From an uncultured Christensenella sp. (lineage in GTDB: Bacteria > Bacillota > Clostridia > Christensenellales > Borkfalkiaceae), in assembly GCA_910578065.1 (NCBI GenBank), contig CAJTPB010000023.1, forward strand, positions 1 to 29,573: a stretch of 29,573 nt of DNA, written 5' to 3'. This document shows positions 15,861 through 23,662 of the stretch, piece by piece (positions within the stretch are counted from its first letter, which is position 1; every line of letters starts with the position of its first letter). The notes beneath the pieces were generated by a model. It saw only the letters and a program-made list of their open reading frames with translations. It did no database searches and had not been told where the DNA came from. The position numbers were made by a program, and so were the translations under genes.

Positions 15861-16814
15861 TCATACAAACGGAAGCAGCACGCAGGCGCCCGCCATTGCC
15901 GTTACGATCGCGTACGCGTAGGAAATTTTTCCTTCCGAATACCCTTTCTCTTGAAAATGGTGGTGAATGGGCGCCATTAAAAACACGCGTTTGCCCGTTT
16001 TTTTATAGTATATTACTTGTACAATAACAGATATGCTTGAAAGGACAAACATTATTCCCACAATCGGAATTACAAGCGCGTTGCCCGTAAACAGCGCCGC
16101 GCAGGCGGCGAAGCCCCCCAACGAGAGGGAGCCGGTATCCCCCATAAACACGCTCGCACGGTTTACGTTAAAAATCAGATAGGCGGCAAGCGCGCCCGTA
16201 AGGCAGAAGGAAAGCGCGGAGAACGCGCCGCTTTCCCCTTGCGCGAAGATCAGCAGACCGAGCGCGAAAAAGTAAAACGCGCTGACGGAACCCGCAAGCC
16301 CGTCTAAACCGTCCGTTAAATTTACGCTGTTTACGGTTGCGAGCAGCACGAAAATGCCGATGGGCATCATCCACCAACCGACGTCGAACGAAAGGCGCGT
16401 AAAGGGAATTTTTAACACGGTAAGCCCGTTTAAACAGCAATAAACGGAGGCGATAACCGCAACCGCAAGCTGAAAGGCGATTTTTTGGTAAGGGCGCAAC
16501 CCCAAATTATCCCCTCGCCGCTTTTTAAGCAGATCGTCTAAAAAGCCCACGAGAAGATATCCCAGCCCGATAGAAAGGGCGACGAGGAAGGGCTTGTCCG
16601 CGCCCCCTTCCGCCGCAATCGCAACGGTGCAGGCGGCGAGGATAAACCCAAGCCCGCCCATAGTGGGCGTTCCCCCCTTTTGTTTGTGTTCTTTTACGTA
16701 GTGCAAAATATTTTGCCCTGCGCCCAATTTTTTAAGCAGCGGAATTTCCGCCGCGCACAATATGAGCGAAAGGAAAAACGAAAATAAAATCAAAAGTAAA
16801 TATTCGCGCGTCAT
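15861..16814 (-). CDS. mraY: Phospho-N-acetylmuramoyl-pentapeptide transferase
   Basis: 317 residues, ten predicted membrane segments. It transfers phospho-MurNAc-pentapeptide to undecaprenyl phosphate, making lipid I on the inner face of the membrane. The catalytic Asp-rich motif GFLDDLLKKRR, the NSVNLTDGLDGL motif and the loop APIHHHFQEKG are all present. The start ATG overlaps the murE stop by 4 bp (ATGA), so the genes are translationally coupled. murF, which often separates murE and mraY, is absent. Confidence 0.97.
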   Translation of the reverse strand: MTREYLLLILFSFFLSLILCAAEIPLLKKLGAGQNILHYVKEHKQKGGTPTMGGLGFILAACTVAIAAEGGADKPFLVALSIGLGYLLVGFLDDLLKKRRGDNLGLRPYQKIAFQLAVAVIASVYCCLNGLTVLKIPFTRLSFDVGWWMMPIGIFVLLATVNSVNLTDGLDGLAGSVSAFYFFALGLLIFAQGESGAFSALSFCLTGALAAYLIFNVNRASVFMGDTGSLSLGGFAACAALFTGNALVIPIVGIMFVLSSISVIVQVIYYKKTGKRVFLMAPIHHHFQEKGYSEGKISYAYAIVTAMAGACVLLPFV

Positions 16815-18256
16815 TGTTTTAACTTCCCGAGAATGGAATTTATAACAGCTTTGTCGTTATAGCTGTATTTTATTCCCATAATCTCTTGATAAGTTTCGCC
16901 GCCCTTGCCCGCAATCAAAAGAATATCCCCCGCGGTAAGCAAATTTACGGCGTATTCGGTGCCCTTTTCCCGCTCTTCTACGGAAACGTACCGCTTGGAA
17001 TACCGCTTATACCCCGCCTCTACCTGCGCGAGAATGTCGCAAGGGTCCTCGTAGCGGGGATTATCCGAAGTGATCACCGCAAAATCGCAGTATTTTGCCG
17101 CAGTTTCTCCCATAAGCGGGCGTTTGCCCGCGTCGCGGTTGCCCCCGCACCCGAACAGGCAGACGAGCTTTCCCGTACAGTGTTCCCGCAAGGCGGAAAG
17201 GGATTTTTCCAACCCGTCGGGCGTGTGCGCAAAATCGACGAAGATATCCGCCCCGCGGAAGGAAGCAACCCATTCCAGCCTGCCGTCTACCCCCTTGCAG
17301 CGGGCAAGTCCGCGCGCGATCTCTTCCACGCCCAAGCCCAGCCGTTTGGCGCAGGCGGCGGCAGCCATCGCGTTATACACGTTGTGCCGCCCCGTCATGC
17401 CGATTGCCGTTTCGCACAGTTCGTCGCTGAGATTTAAAACGACGCGGCTTCCCCGCGCCGTTTCGCTTTCGATCACCGCGAACACCTCTGCGGGATTTTC
17501 CAGCCCGTAGCTGACGCTCGGAACGTTTTTATCGTACAGCTCGCGCGAAAAGGGATCGTCCGCGTTCAGCACCGCGAAGCGGCATTTCTCCCTTTGAAAA
17601 AGCAGTTTTTTCGCATTTCCGTATCGTTTCATATCCCCGAAAAAGTCGAGATGATCTTGCGTGAGATTGGTGAATACCGCAATTTCGAACGCGATCGGGC
17701 TTACCTTGCCCAAGGCGAGCGCGTGCGCGGAAACTTCGGTAACGACCGTTGTTACCCCTTCTTTTTTCATGTCCGCGAGCAGCGAAAACAAAAAGACGGG
17801 GTCGGGCGTGGTGAGCGCGGGCGCGACGAATTTATTGCCGTATTTCGCCCCGAGCGTGCCGATTAAGCCCGACTTGATTCCCCCTTCTTCCAAAATAGAG
17901 CGCAGCATATGCGAAACGGTCGTTTTACCGTTCGTACCCGTAACGCCCACGATTTTTAAATCGCGTTCGGGGTGATTGTAAAACGCCGCGGAAATGTGCG
18001 TCATCGCTTCCCTGCCGTTTTTTACGATGATCTGCGGGCAGGAAACACCGCATTCCCGTTCGCATACGACGGCGGCGGCGCCTCTGCTTTCCGCGTCTTT
18101 GGCAAAGCGGTGCGAATCTACGCGCGTGCCTGCGTAGCAGAAAAACAGATCCCCGTCGCACGCGGAGCGGCTGTCCGTACACAGCCCCGTAATTTCGCAA
18201 TCGCCCGCCGTTCTTCTTTCGTATGAAATTTCCCGCAATAAAAAGGAAAGTTTCAT
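16811..18256 (-). CDS. murE: UDP-MurNAc-tripeptide synthetase, DAP-type
   Basis: 481 residues. It adds the third amino acid of the stem peptide. The P-loop TGTNGKTT lies near residue 105, with FTNLTQDHLDFFG and the C-terminal SDNPRYEDP. DNPR at this point is the known mark of meso-diaminopimelate-specific MurE, so the wall should contain meso-DAP. The start at 18256 has GGAG 8 bp upstream, overlapping the PBP stop. It is in a tight run PBP-murE-mraY. Confidence 0.96.
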   Translation of the reverse strand: MKLSFLLREISYERRTAGDCEITGLCTDSRSACDGDLFFCYAGTRVDSHRFAKDAESRGAAAVVCERECGVSCPQIIVKNGREAMTHISAAFYNHPERDLKIVGVTGTNGKTTVSHMLRSILEEGGIKSGLIGTLGAKYGNKFVAPALTTPDPVFLFSLLADMKKEGVTTVVTEVSAHALALGKVSPIAFEIAVFTNLTQDHLDFFGDMKRYGNAKKLLFQREKCRFAVLNADDPFSRELYDKNVPSVSYGLENPAEVFAVIESETARGSRVVLNLSDELCETAIGMTGRHNVYNAMAAAACAKRLGLGVEEIARGLARCKGVDGRLEWVASFRGADIFVDFAHTPDGLEKSLSALREHCTGKLVCLFGCGGNRDAGKRPLMGETAAKYCDFAVITSDNPRYEDPCDILAQVEAGYKRYSKRYVSVEEREKGTEYAVNLLTAGDILLIAGKGGETYQEIMGIKYSYNDKAVINSILGKLKQ

Positions 18257-18259
18257 AAC

Positions 18260-20011
18260 CTATTCTCCAATCGCCGTATACGGCTTTATTTGATTTACGT
18301 CTATAATGCCGCGGAAAATTTCTTCCGCGCAGGGCGCGGCGACCGTACTGCCGTAATACTGCCCCTGCGGCTCGTCTATAATCACAAGCGCGAGATAACG
18401 CGGATCGTGCGCGGGGAAATACCCCAAAAAGGAAGAAACGTACTTCCCCTGCGCGATATGCCCGTTTTCGTATTTTTGCGCGGTACCCGTTTTACCCGCA
18501 ACGCGATACCCTTCGATATACGCCTTTTTTCCGCTTCCGTCCCGCACGACTCCTTCCAGCATTTCGGAAAGTATGCGCGAAGCGTCTTCGCTTACCGTGC
18601 GCCCGACAAGCGATTTTTGCGTGCGTTCGCGCACGGAACCGTCTTCCGCAAAGATTTCCGTCACCAAGCGGGGCGCGTAATAATACCCCCCGTTTACCGC
18701 CGCGGCGGCGGCGCAGGCAAGCTGTAAAGGAGAAACGGCGATGGTCTGCCCGAATCCGATACGCGCCAAATCGCAGTCGCGCACCGTGCTTTCGGGAAGC
18801 AGCATGCCGATGGTTTCCCCCGCAAAATCGATCCCCGTCGTATTGCCGAAGCGGAACGCCTGCAAATAATCGTAAAACGTTTCTTTGCCCAAAGATAGCG
18901 CGATATCCACAAAACAGGGGTTGCAGCTGTTGTTCAGTGCTTCCGCAAGCGTTTGATTGGAATGCTTTCCGTTTGCGTGATCGCTCCAACATTTGATCGT
19001 CGTGCCGTCTACCGTGCGGGTGCGCGCGCTTGGATAAATATGATTTTGCGCCAACGCGGAAGGATTGCCGCGCAACCCTTCTTCGATGTTTGCGGCGGCG
19101 GTTATAATCTTAAAGGTAGACCCCGGTTCGTAGATATCGCACACCAAACTGTTGCGGGAAAGCGCGTTCAACGTTTCCAAATCGTTGCGCGGCACGTCGT
19201 TTAAATCGTACGAAGGCAAGTTGACCATGGCGAGAATTTCGAAATCGGAAGGATCGAGAATCACGCATTGCACCCCCTTTGCCTTGGAAGTTTCCATTGC
19301 GCGCTTCATCACCTCTTCGGCGAGCGCTTGAATGCGGTAATCGAGGGTGAGCCTTGCGCTTAACCCGTCTTTCGCGGGCATGTACTTTGCAACCGATCCT
19401 TCGATATCCACGCCGACGAGATCCGTTTCGAACAGCACCTCGCCGTTTTCGCCCGCAAGGTACTTGTTATAATACTGCTCGATCCCCGTCGTGCCCGATT
19501 TATCGTAAGAAGTAAAGCCGAGCACTTGGCAGGCAAGATCCCCGTACGGATACAGCCGCACGTTGTCGCGCGCATAGTAAATCCCCGCGACGTTCGCCCC
19601 CGCGATTTTTTCCACAAGCGACTTTTCCGCGCTCTTTACAATGGTAATTTCCGACTTTTTCTTATCCGTCAGCTTTGCGTACACGTCTTCGTAGGTAAGC
19701 CCCAAAGCGGCGGTTAAAAACTGCGCGGTGTATTCCGCGTCTTTAACCGCATTGGCGCGGGCGTATACGCTGTATGCGGTGGAATTTCCCGCAAGCAGTT
19801 CCCCGTTGCGGTCGAATATCTTTCCCCGTTCCGCAACGACGGGGATCTCGCGCGTCCACTGATCGAGGGCAAGATAGTTCAGCTCGTCCTTCCAAATTAC
19901 TTGAATGTAGAAGAATCTTCCCATAAAAAGACAAAAAAGAAAGGTTATCGCCGCAAGTACGGCAAATAACCTCTTTCGTAAGACAGATAACGAATAATCC
20001 GTCGCTTTTAT
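18260..20011 (-). CDS. ftsI: Class B penicillin-binding protein (FtsI/PbpB/SpoVD type)
   Basis: 583 residues if translation begins at an AUA codon at 20011-20009. It is the septal transpeptidase partner of FtsW. The first ATG in frame (19924) has no ribosome site and would remove the membrane anchor. The AUA is 8 bp after GGGGAGG and gives KATDYSLSVLRKR, then a membrane helix, then the periplasmic part. Active-site motifs are complete: STFK (298-301, nucleophile Ser298), SCN (362-364) and KTGT (507-510). The pedestal region includes RGKIFDRNG. There is no C-terminal PASTA domain, so a vegetative FtsI/PbpB role is somewhat more likely than SpoVD. The reading frame is the same as that of ftsL and opens directly after its stop. 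Confidence 0.93.
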   Translation of the reverse strand: MKATDYSLSVLRKRLFAVLAAITFLFCLFMGRFFYIQVIWKDELNYLALDQWTREIPVVAERGKIFDRNGELLAGNSTAYSVYARANAVKDAEYTAQFLTAALGLTYEDVYAKLTDKKKSEITIVKSAEKSLVEKIAGANVAGIYYARDNVRLYPYGDLACQVLGFTSYDKSGTTGIEQYYNKYLAGENGEVLFETDLVGVDIEGSVAKYMPAKDGLSARLTLDYRIQALAEEVMKRAMETSKAKGVQCVILDPSDFEILAMVNLPSYDLNDVPRNDLETLNALSRNSLVCDIYEPGSTFKIITAAANIEEGLRGNPSALAQNHIYPSARTRTVDGTTIKCWSDHANGKHSNQTLAEALNNSCNPCFVDIALSLGKETFYDYLQAFRFGNTTGIDFAGETIGMLLPESTVRDCDLARIGFGQTIAVSPLQLACAAAAAVNGGYYYAPRLVTEIFAEDGSVRERTQKSLVGRTVSEDASRILSEMLEGVVRDGSGKKAYIEGYRVAGKTGTAQKYENGHIAQGKYVSSFLGYFPAHDPRYLALVIIDEPQGQYYGSTVAAPCAEEIFRGIIDVNQIKPYTAIGE

Positions 20012-20026
20012 CTGATATTCCTCCCC
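20009..20026 (-). promoter_or_regulatory. Ribosome site and proposed AUA start of the class B PBP
   Basis: On the minus strand GGGGAGG (20026-20020), then 8 bases, then ATA (20011-20009), in frame with the PBP. Between the ftsL stop (20057) and the first ATG (19924) there is no in-frame ATG, GTG or TTG. The strong site with ideal spacing makes AUA the best start. Confidence 0.6.
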
Positions 20027-20056
20027 GCAAAGGGAGCTTGTTTCCCCCTGTTGCGT

Positions 20057-20851
20057 TTAGCCGGGAATGATCATTCCCAACTGTTTTGCAAATTCCATTA
20101 CGTGTTCCCACGCGGTGACTTCGGCGATGTTTTGTTCGATTTCCGCAGCCTGCGACGCAAGCGCCTGCGAAGTCTCCTGCAACTGCGCGATATCCGCGTT
20201 CAGCGAATTGATGATGGAAGTATTTACGCAAATGATCGCGATCACAAGCACGATCGCAAGCGCGACCGCCGCAATGATCAGCTTGGTTTTGGAAGAAAGC
20301 GCGTAAGAAACGCTCTCTTTTCGCGCAGCCGAAACGCGTTCTTCTTCCGCGCGGCGAAGGGTATCCATCGTACGGCGGGTGGGGATCGCGTCGTCCGCTT
20401 CCCCTTCGGGCGCCATAACGGGAGCCGCAACGGGCGCTGCGATCGCAACCGCTTCCGCTGCGGGAGCGCTCTCTTGCTTTTGCGCTACGCCGTAAAGTTC
20501 GCCGTTTTTATAAGTAATACCCTCGAACAGAACGCGGCGACCTGCGGGCGCTTCGCTTTTTACAGCCGTGTATTGGGATACGCGCTCTGCCGCGCTGGGG
20601 ATGCGCACTTCTTTTACCTGCACTTCCTTTACGGGCGCGGGCGCTTCCGCCTGCTTTTGCTCCGCGGTGAACACTTGACCGTTTTTATAAGTGATTCCGT
20701 CGAATAAGATACGGCGGTTCGCCTGCACGCTTTCGGTTGCAGGCGCGCGCTCTTCCGTTTTGCGCACGGAATTACGCGTAAAACGCTCGTTTTCACGCGC
20801 GCGTGCCGCTTGAATGCGGGCAATTTCTTGTCCCAAAACTGCGTTCGCCAT
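20057..20851 (-). CDS. ftsL: FtsL-like division protein with long repeated cytoplasmic extension
   Basis: 264 residues, more than twice the usual FtsL. Residues 190-209 form one membrane helix, followed by a coiled coil (about 212-248, SLNADIAQLQETSQALASQA) and the ending EFAKQLGMIIPG. This is the FtsL/DivIC layout and lies at the ftsL position, between rsmH and the PBP. The first ~189 residues are cytoplasmic, charged and rich in Ala, Glu and Pro. They contain two copies of a 16-residue motif, RRILFDGITYKNGQVF (46-61) and RRVLFEGITYKNGELY (105-120). I do not recognise this motif. It could dock a cytoplasmic partner such as FtsA or FtsZ. GGAG lies 9 bp before the start. Confidence 0.8.
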   Translation of the reverse strand: MANAVLGQEIARIQAARARENERFTRNSVRKTEERAPATESVQANRRILFDGITYKNGQVFTAEQKQAEAPAPVKEVQVKEVRIPSAAERVSQYTAVKSEAPAGRRVLFEGITYKNGELYGVAQKQESAPAAEAVAIAAPVAAPVMAPEGEADDAIPTRRTMDTLRRAEEERVSAARKESVSYALSSKTKLIIAAVALAIVLVIAIICVNTSIINSLNADIAQLQETSQALASQAAEIEQNIAEVTAWEHVMEFAKQLGMIIPG

Positions 20852-20894
20852 TTCTGTTGCTCCTTATCAATCTATTCCCGAACCGTCCGTTTCA

Positions 20895-21827
20895 TTACAA
20901 TTTTCGGGCGATTCGTAGTTTTGCGCATTTACTGCGCGAATTTTGCCGTAATTCTTCTTCGCTTGCCGTAATCGGTTTTTTGTTTACCGCTTCCAGCTCT
21001 TTTTTCTTCCCGCAAATACACACGGGAAACTCTTTCGGACAGACGCATTCTTCTTCCAGTTCGCGAAACGCTTGCTTCACGATCCTGTCTTCCAGCGAAT
21101 GAAAGGTGATGATCGCGATCCTTCCGCCCCTTTTCAGCCTGCGGGCAAGCCCGATCACGCATTCTTTCAAGCCTTCCAACTCTCCGTTCACTTCGATGCG
21201 GATCGCCTGAAACGTTTGTCTTGCGCAAGGTCCGCGCATACGGAACTTTACGGGAATGCTTTCTTCAATAATCTTTGCCAGCTCTCCGCACGTCGTAAGC
21301 GGCTTTTCCGCCCGCGCCCGCACGATATTTTTTGCGATGACGGCGGCAAACTTTTCTTCGCCGTATTCGCGTATGATCTTTCTTAGCCGTTCTTCCGAAT
21401 ATTCGTTTACAACCGTTTCCGCAGAAAAGGAAGAACTTCTGTCCATTCTCATGTCGAGCGGGGCGTCCTCTTTCAAATAAGAGAACCCGCGCGCGCGATC
21501 GTCTATTTGATGGGAAGATATTCCGAAGTCGAGCAGCACGCCGTCTAATTCGGTTATCCCCTCGCTGCGCAATACCCTTTCATACTCTTTATAATCGGCG
21601 CGGTACAGCCTGAATCTGCCCGCAAACGGCTTTAACCGTTCGCCCGCGGCGTTTATCGCCTCTTCGTCTTTATCCGTCGCGATCAGCCGCACCGTGTCCT
21701 TTTTCGAAAGGATCGCAAACGAGTGTCCTCCCCCGCCTGCCGTGCCGTCGAAATAAACGCCGTTTTCTTTGATATCCAGCCCCTCGATCACCTCGTTTAA
21801 CAGTACGGGGCGGTGATAGCCTTCCAT
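20895..21827 (-). CDS. rsmH: 16S rRNA (cytosine-1402-N4)-methyltransferase
   Basis: 310 residues, normal RsmH (MraW) length. It methylates N4 of C1402 in the 16S rRNA decoding centre using S-adenosylmethionine. The sequence begins with HRPVLLNEVIEGLDIKENG, then the SAM-binding DGTAGGGGHS, and later LDFGISSHQID and GGRIAIITFHSLEDR, all family hallmarks. It starts 1 bp after the mraZ stop. Cys-x-Cys-rich KEFPVCICGKK near the C-terminus is common in Gram-positive members. Confidence 0.97.
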   Translation of the reverse strand: MEGYHRPVLLNEVIEGLDIKENGVYFDGTAGGGGHSFAILSKKDTVRLIATDKDEEAINAAGERLKPFAGRFRLYRADYKEYERVLRSEGITELDGVLLDFGISSHQIDDRARGFSYLKEDAPLDMRMDRSSSFSAETVVNEYSEERLRKIIREYGEEKFAAVIAKNIVRARAEKPLTTCGELAKIIEESIPVKFRMRGPCARQTFQAIRIEVNGELEGLKECVIGLARRLKRGGRIAIITFHSLEDRIVKQAFRELEEECVCPKEFPVCICGKKKELEAVNKKPITASEEELRQNSRSKCAKLRIARKL

Positions 21828-21828
21828 C

Positions 21829-22284
21829 TTAGAAATCCAAGGCGACGAACGCGTCGTCTATCGTCATCGTATCGCCGTCGCTTTGCTGTTCGCTCTTCGA
21901 CCAAATTTCGTCCCCTTCAAACCGCTCTTTCGACCAAATTTCGATGTAATCGCTCATGCCTACGGTAATTACGTCCTTTTCGATCCCCGCAAACTTTTTT
22001 AAATTGGCGGATAAAAGCGTTCTGCCTTGATCGTCGTCCGAAACCTTTTCGATCGAGGAAAGAATTTTACGCTTTGCGCGCAGTTTTACGGGATCGCCCG
22101 AGCGAATGCCGTTCAGCGAAGCGACGCGTTCGGAAAGCACTTCTTCAGGATATACCCGAATGCACCCTTCCATGCTCGCGACAAAGTAATATTCTTTGCC
22201 CAGCCCCGCGCGGAATTTTGCGGGAATGCGGATTCTGTTTTTTCCGTCGATCTGGTGATTGAACGTTCCAACGAAAAATTCCAC
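21829..22284 (-). CDS. mraZ: Transcriptional regulator MraZ
   Basis: 151 residues. MraZ is an AbrB-fold (double SpoVT/AbrB-like) DNA-binding ring protein that in other bacteria represses its own dcw operon by binding direct GTG repeats. Both half-domains show the DxKNRIRIPAKFR and DDQGRTLLSANLKK (D-x-x-G-R) patterns. It starts with GTG (22284), after GGAGGGG; no ATG gives a sensible N-terminus. It is the first gene of the cluster. Three phased GTGG boxes over the -35 region are the probable operator. Confidence 0.96.
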   Translation of the reverse strand: MEFFVGTFNHQIDGKNRIRIPAKFRAGLGKEYYFVASMEGCIRVYPEEVLSERVASLNGIRSGDPVKLRAKRKILSSIEKVSDDDQGRTLLSANLKKFAGIEKDVITVGMSDYIEIWSKERFEGDEIWSKSEQQSDGDTMTIDDAFVALDF

Positions 22285-22314
22285 GTGCGCCCCTCCTTTC
22301 CAAGATATGTTTCG

Positions 22315-22343
22315 ATTATATCACGCTTTTCAGCCACTGTCAA
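22315..22343 (-). promoter_or_regulatory. dcw operon promoter before mraZ
   Basis: On the minus strand TTGACA (22343-22338), exactly 17 bp, TATAAT (22320-22315): a full sigma-A consensus, about 30 bp before the mraZ start. Confidence 0.95.
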
Positions 22344-22357
22344 CCACCTTTAACCAC
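22332..22357 (-). promoter_or_regulatory. Putative MraZ operator (three phased GTGG boxes)
   Basis: On the minus strand GTGGTT (22357-22352), GTGGTT (22347-22342) and GTGGCT (22337-22332) repeat with an exact 10-bp period and overlap the -35 box. MraZ is known to bind direct repeats with short fixed spacing upstream of its own gene. Bound MraZ should block the promoter. Confidence 0.8.
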
Positions 22358-22391
22358 TTTTTTCGTAAAAACGCAAAAAAAATTATGATTT

Positions 22392-23243
22392 TTAGGGATT
22401 TTTGTGGCAATTTCCCTCATTTTTATTGGCGAACATTTGTTTATATCTGATTTTATTATAGTTTTTTGCGCTTCCGAGGAAGAAAACCCCCGTTTTTACC
22501 CCATTTCCCCCCGTTTTTCGGCATATTTCCGAACATAAGTTTGCATTTTCCTCGCAGTGGTCGGCGAACCCGTAAACACCGCTTAAAGTGGTTGCACCGC
22601 CCGATTTTTCCGCCAATACAGCGCTTAAACGCCTTGCCGTGCCTGCGTTTCCGTCGTAAACGGGAACGCCGTAATGCGCGCAAATGCGCTCTTTCAAAAA
22701 TATGTAATGGGTGCAGCCGAGCACAACGCCGTCGAAGTTCCCTGCGGGCAAGTGCTCGTTTAGGTTGATTTTTTCATACGATCCCCCGCACCGTTCGACG
22801 GCGCGCGCAAGATCGGGGCAGCCGTGCACGGCAAATTCGCACTGCGGAAATCGCCCCGCCAACGCATGCAGCCGTTCGCTTGCCGCCGTTTGCGGCGTGC
22901 ATAAGACGAGCGCGCGCTTGCAGTTTTGGGCGGCGGGGCGCACGGCAGGTTCCATTCCTACCACGGGGAAGGAAAATTCTTTGCGCAATTCGTCTGCGCA
23001 TACGGCGGTCGCCGTGTTGCAGGCAAGTACGGCGGCGTCTATCCGCAAGGCGGAAAATCGGTTCAGCGCCGCACGCACAAGGCGCCTAATTTCCTCTTTT
23101 GGTTTGCTTCCGTAAGGCGCGTTGTCGTTATCGCCCAAATAATAAAACCGCGACCGCGGCAAAAGCGCCGCGCATTCCTTTAAAACGGTCAATCCGCCGA
23201 TCCCGCTGTCGAACACCCCGACTGTTCCCGTAAACTCTTCCAT
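22392..23243 (-). CDS. murI: Glutamate racemase
   Basis: 283 residues. It makes D-glutamate for the MurD step of peptidoglycan synthesis. Catalytic motifs are intact: GVFDSGIGGLTV (9-20), ACNTAT with Cys75, and LGCTHY with the second Cys near 177. PYGSKPKEEIR is also typical. The start at 23243 has GGGGGGA 4-5 bp upstream. The normal domain seems to end near residue 241; the last ~40 residues (Lys/Asn-rich) look like read-through into a second copy of the gene's own 3' end. The C-terminus may therefore be altered from the ancestral one. It lies just upstream of the mraZ promoter on the same strand, and no clear terminator separates them. Confidence 0.93.
   Translation of the reverse strand: MEEFTGTVGVFDSGIGGLTVLKECAALLPRSRFYYLGDNDNAPYGSKPKEEIRRLVRAALNRFSALRIDAAVLACNTATAVCADELRKEFSFPVVGMEPAVRPAAQNCKRALVLCTPQTAASERLHALAGRFPQCEFAVHGCPDLARAVERCGGSYEKINLNEHLPAGNFDGVVLGCTHYIFLKERICAHYGVPVYDGNAGTARRLSAVLAEKSGGATTLSGVYGFADHCEENANLCSEICRKTGGNGVKTGVFFLGSAKNYNKIRYKQMFANKNEGNCHKNP
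22400..22550. repeat. Two diverged copies of the murI 3' end
   Basis: On the plus strand the stretch from ATTTCCCTCATTTTTATTGG to GAACATTTGTTT (about 22410-22442) matches ATTTCCCCCCGTTTTTCGGC to GAACATAAGTTT (about 22507-22542). The order of blocks is the same and the offset is about 100 bp. The two copies are in different frames relative to the murI reading frame, so this is a DNA duplication and not a protein repeat. Confidence 0.5.
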
Positions 23244-23312
23244 AAATCCCCCCTATTTCATTTCCTTTTCGCAAAAAAACGCAAAATTTTATTACATAGC
23301 CGCAAAAAACAG

Positions 23313-23341
23313 TTTACATTCCATATATTTTATGCTAAAAT
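23313..23341 (+). promoter_or_regulatory. rpsT promoter
   Basis: TTTACA (23313-23318), 17 bp, TAAAAT (23336-23341), about 55 bp before the rpsT start. It is divergent from murI. Confidence 0.75.
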
Positions 23342-23395
23342 ATTTAAGTCTTTGAAACGATTATAAAACAGAATCAAAAAAAGGAGTGATGTACC

Positions 23396-23662
23396 GTGCC
23401 TAATATTAAATCTGCGAAAAAACGCGTTTTGGTTACCGAAAAAAAGACCCAACAAAACAAAGCGATCAAATCTGCGTTAAAAACTTCCATTAAGAAGTTC
23501 CTCGCTGCCGTGAACGCGGGCGAAAAAGAGAGCGCAACCGCCCTCTATCCCGAAACCGTTTCGGCAATCGATTCCGCGGTGACCAAAGGGATTCTTCACA
23601 AGAACAACGCCGACAACAAAAAGGCGAAACTTGCAAAGAAACTTGCGGCATTAAACGCGTAA
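23396..23662 (+). CDS. rpsT: Small ribosomal subunit protein bS20
   Basis: 88 residues, the normal S20 length. It binds 16S rRNA during 30S assembly. The typical start MPNIKSAKKRVLVTEKK, the basic helices KTSIKKFLAAVNAGEK and the ending HKNNADNKKAKLAKKLAAL are all present. It starts with GTG at 23396, with AAGGAG 9 bp upstream; GTG or UUG starts are common for rpsT. Single gene with its own promoter and terminator. Its 3' coding end plus terminator is repeated downstream. Confidence 0.97.
   Translation: MPNIKSAKKRVLVTEKKTQQNKAIKSALKTSIKKFLAAVNAGEKESATALYPETVSAIDSAVTKGILHKNNADNKKAKLAKKLAALNA

Noticed and set aside
22430..22543. Two LexA/SOS-box-like sequences (CGAAC-N4-GTT type) at 22430-22443 and 22530-22543.
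   Set aside because: Both lie inside murI coding sequence and are exactly 100 bp apart within the duplicated blocks, so duplication explains the pair better than regulation.
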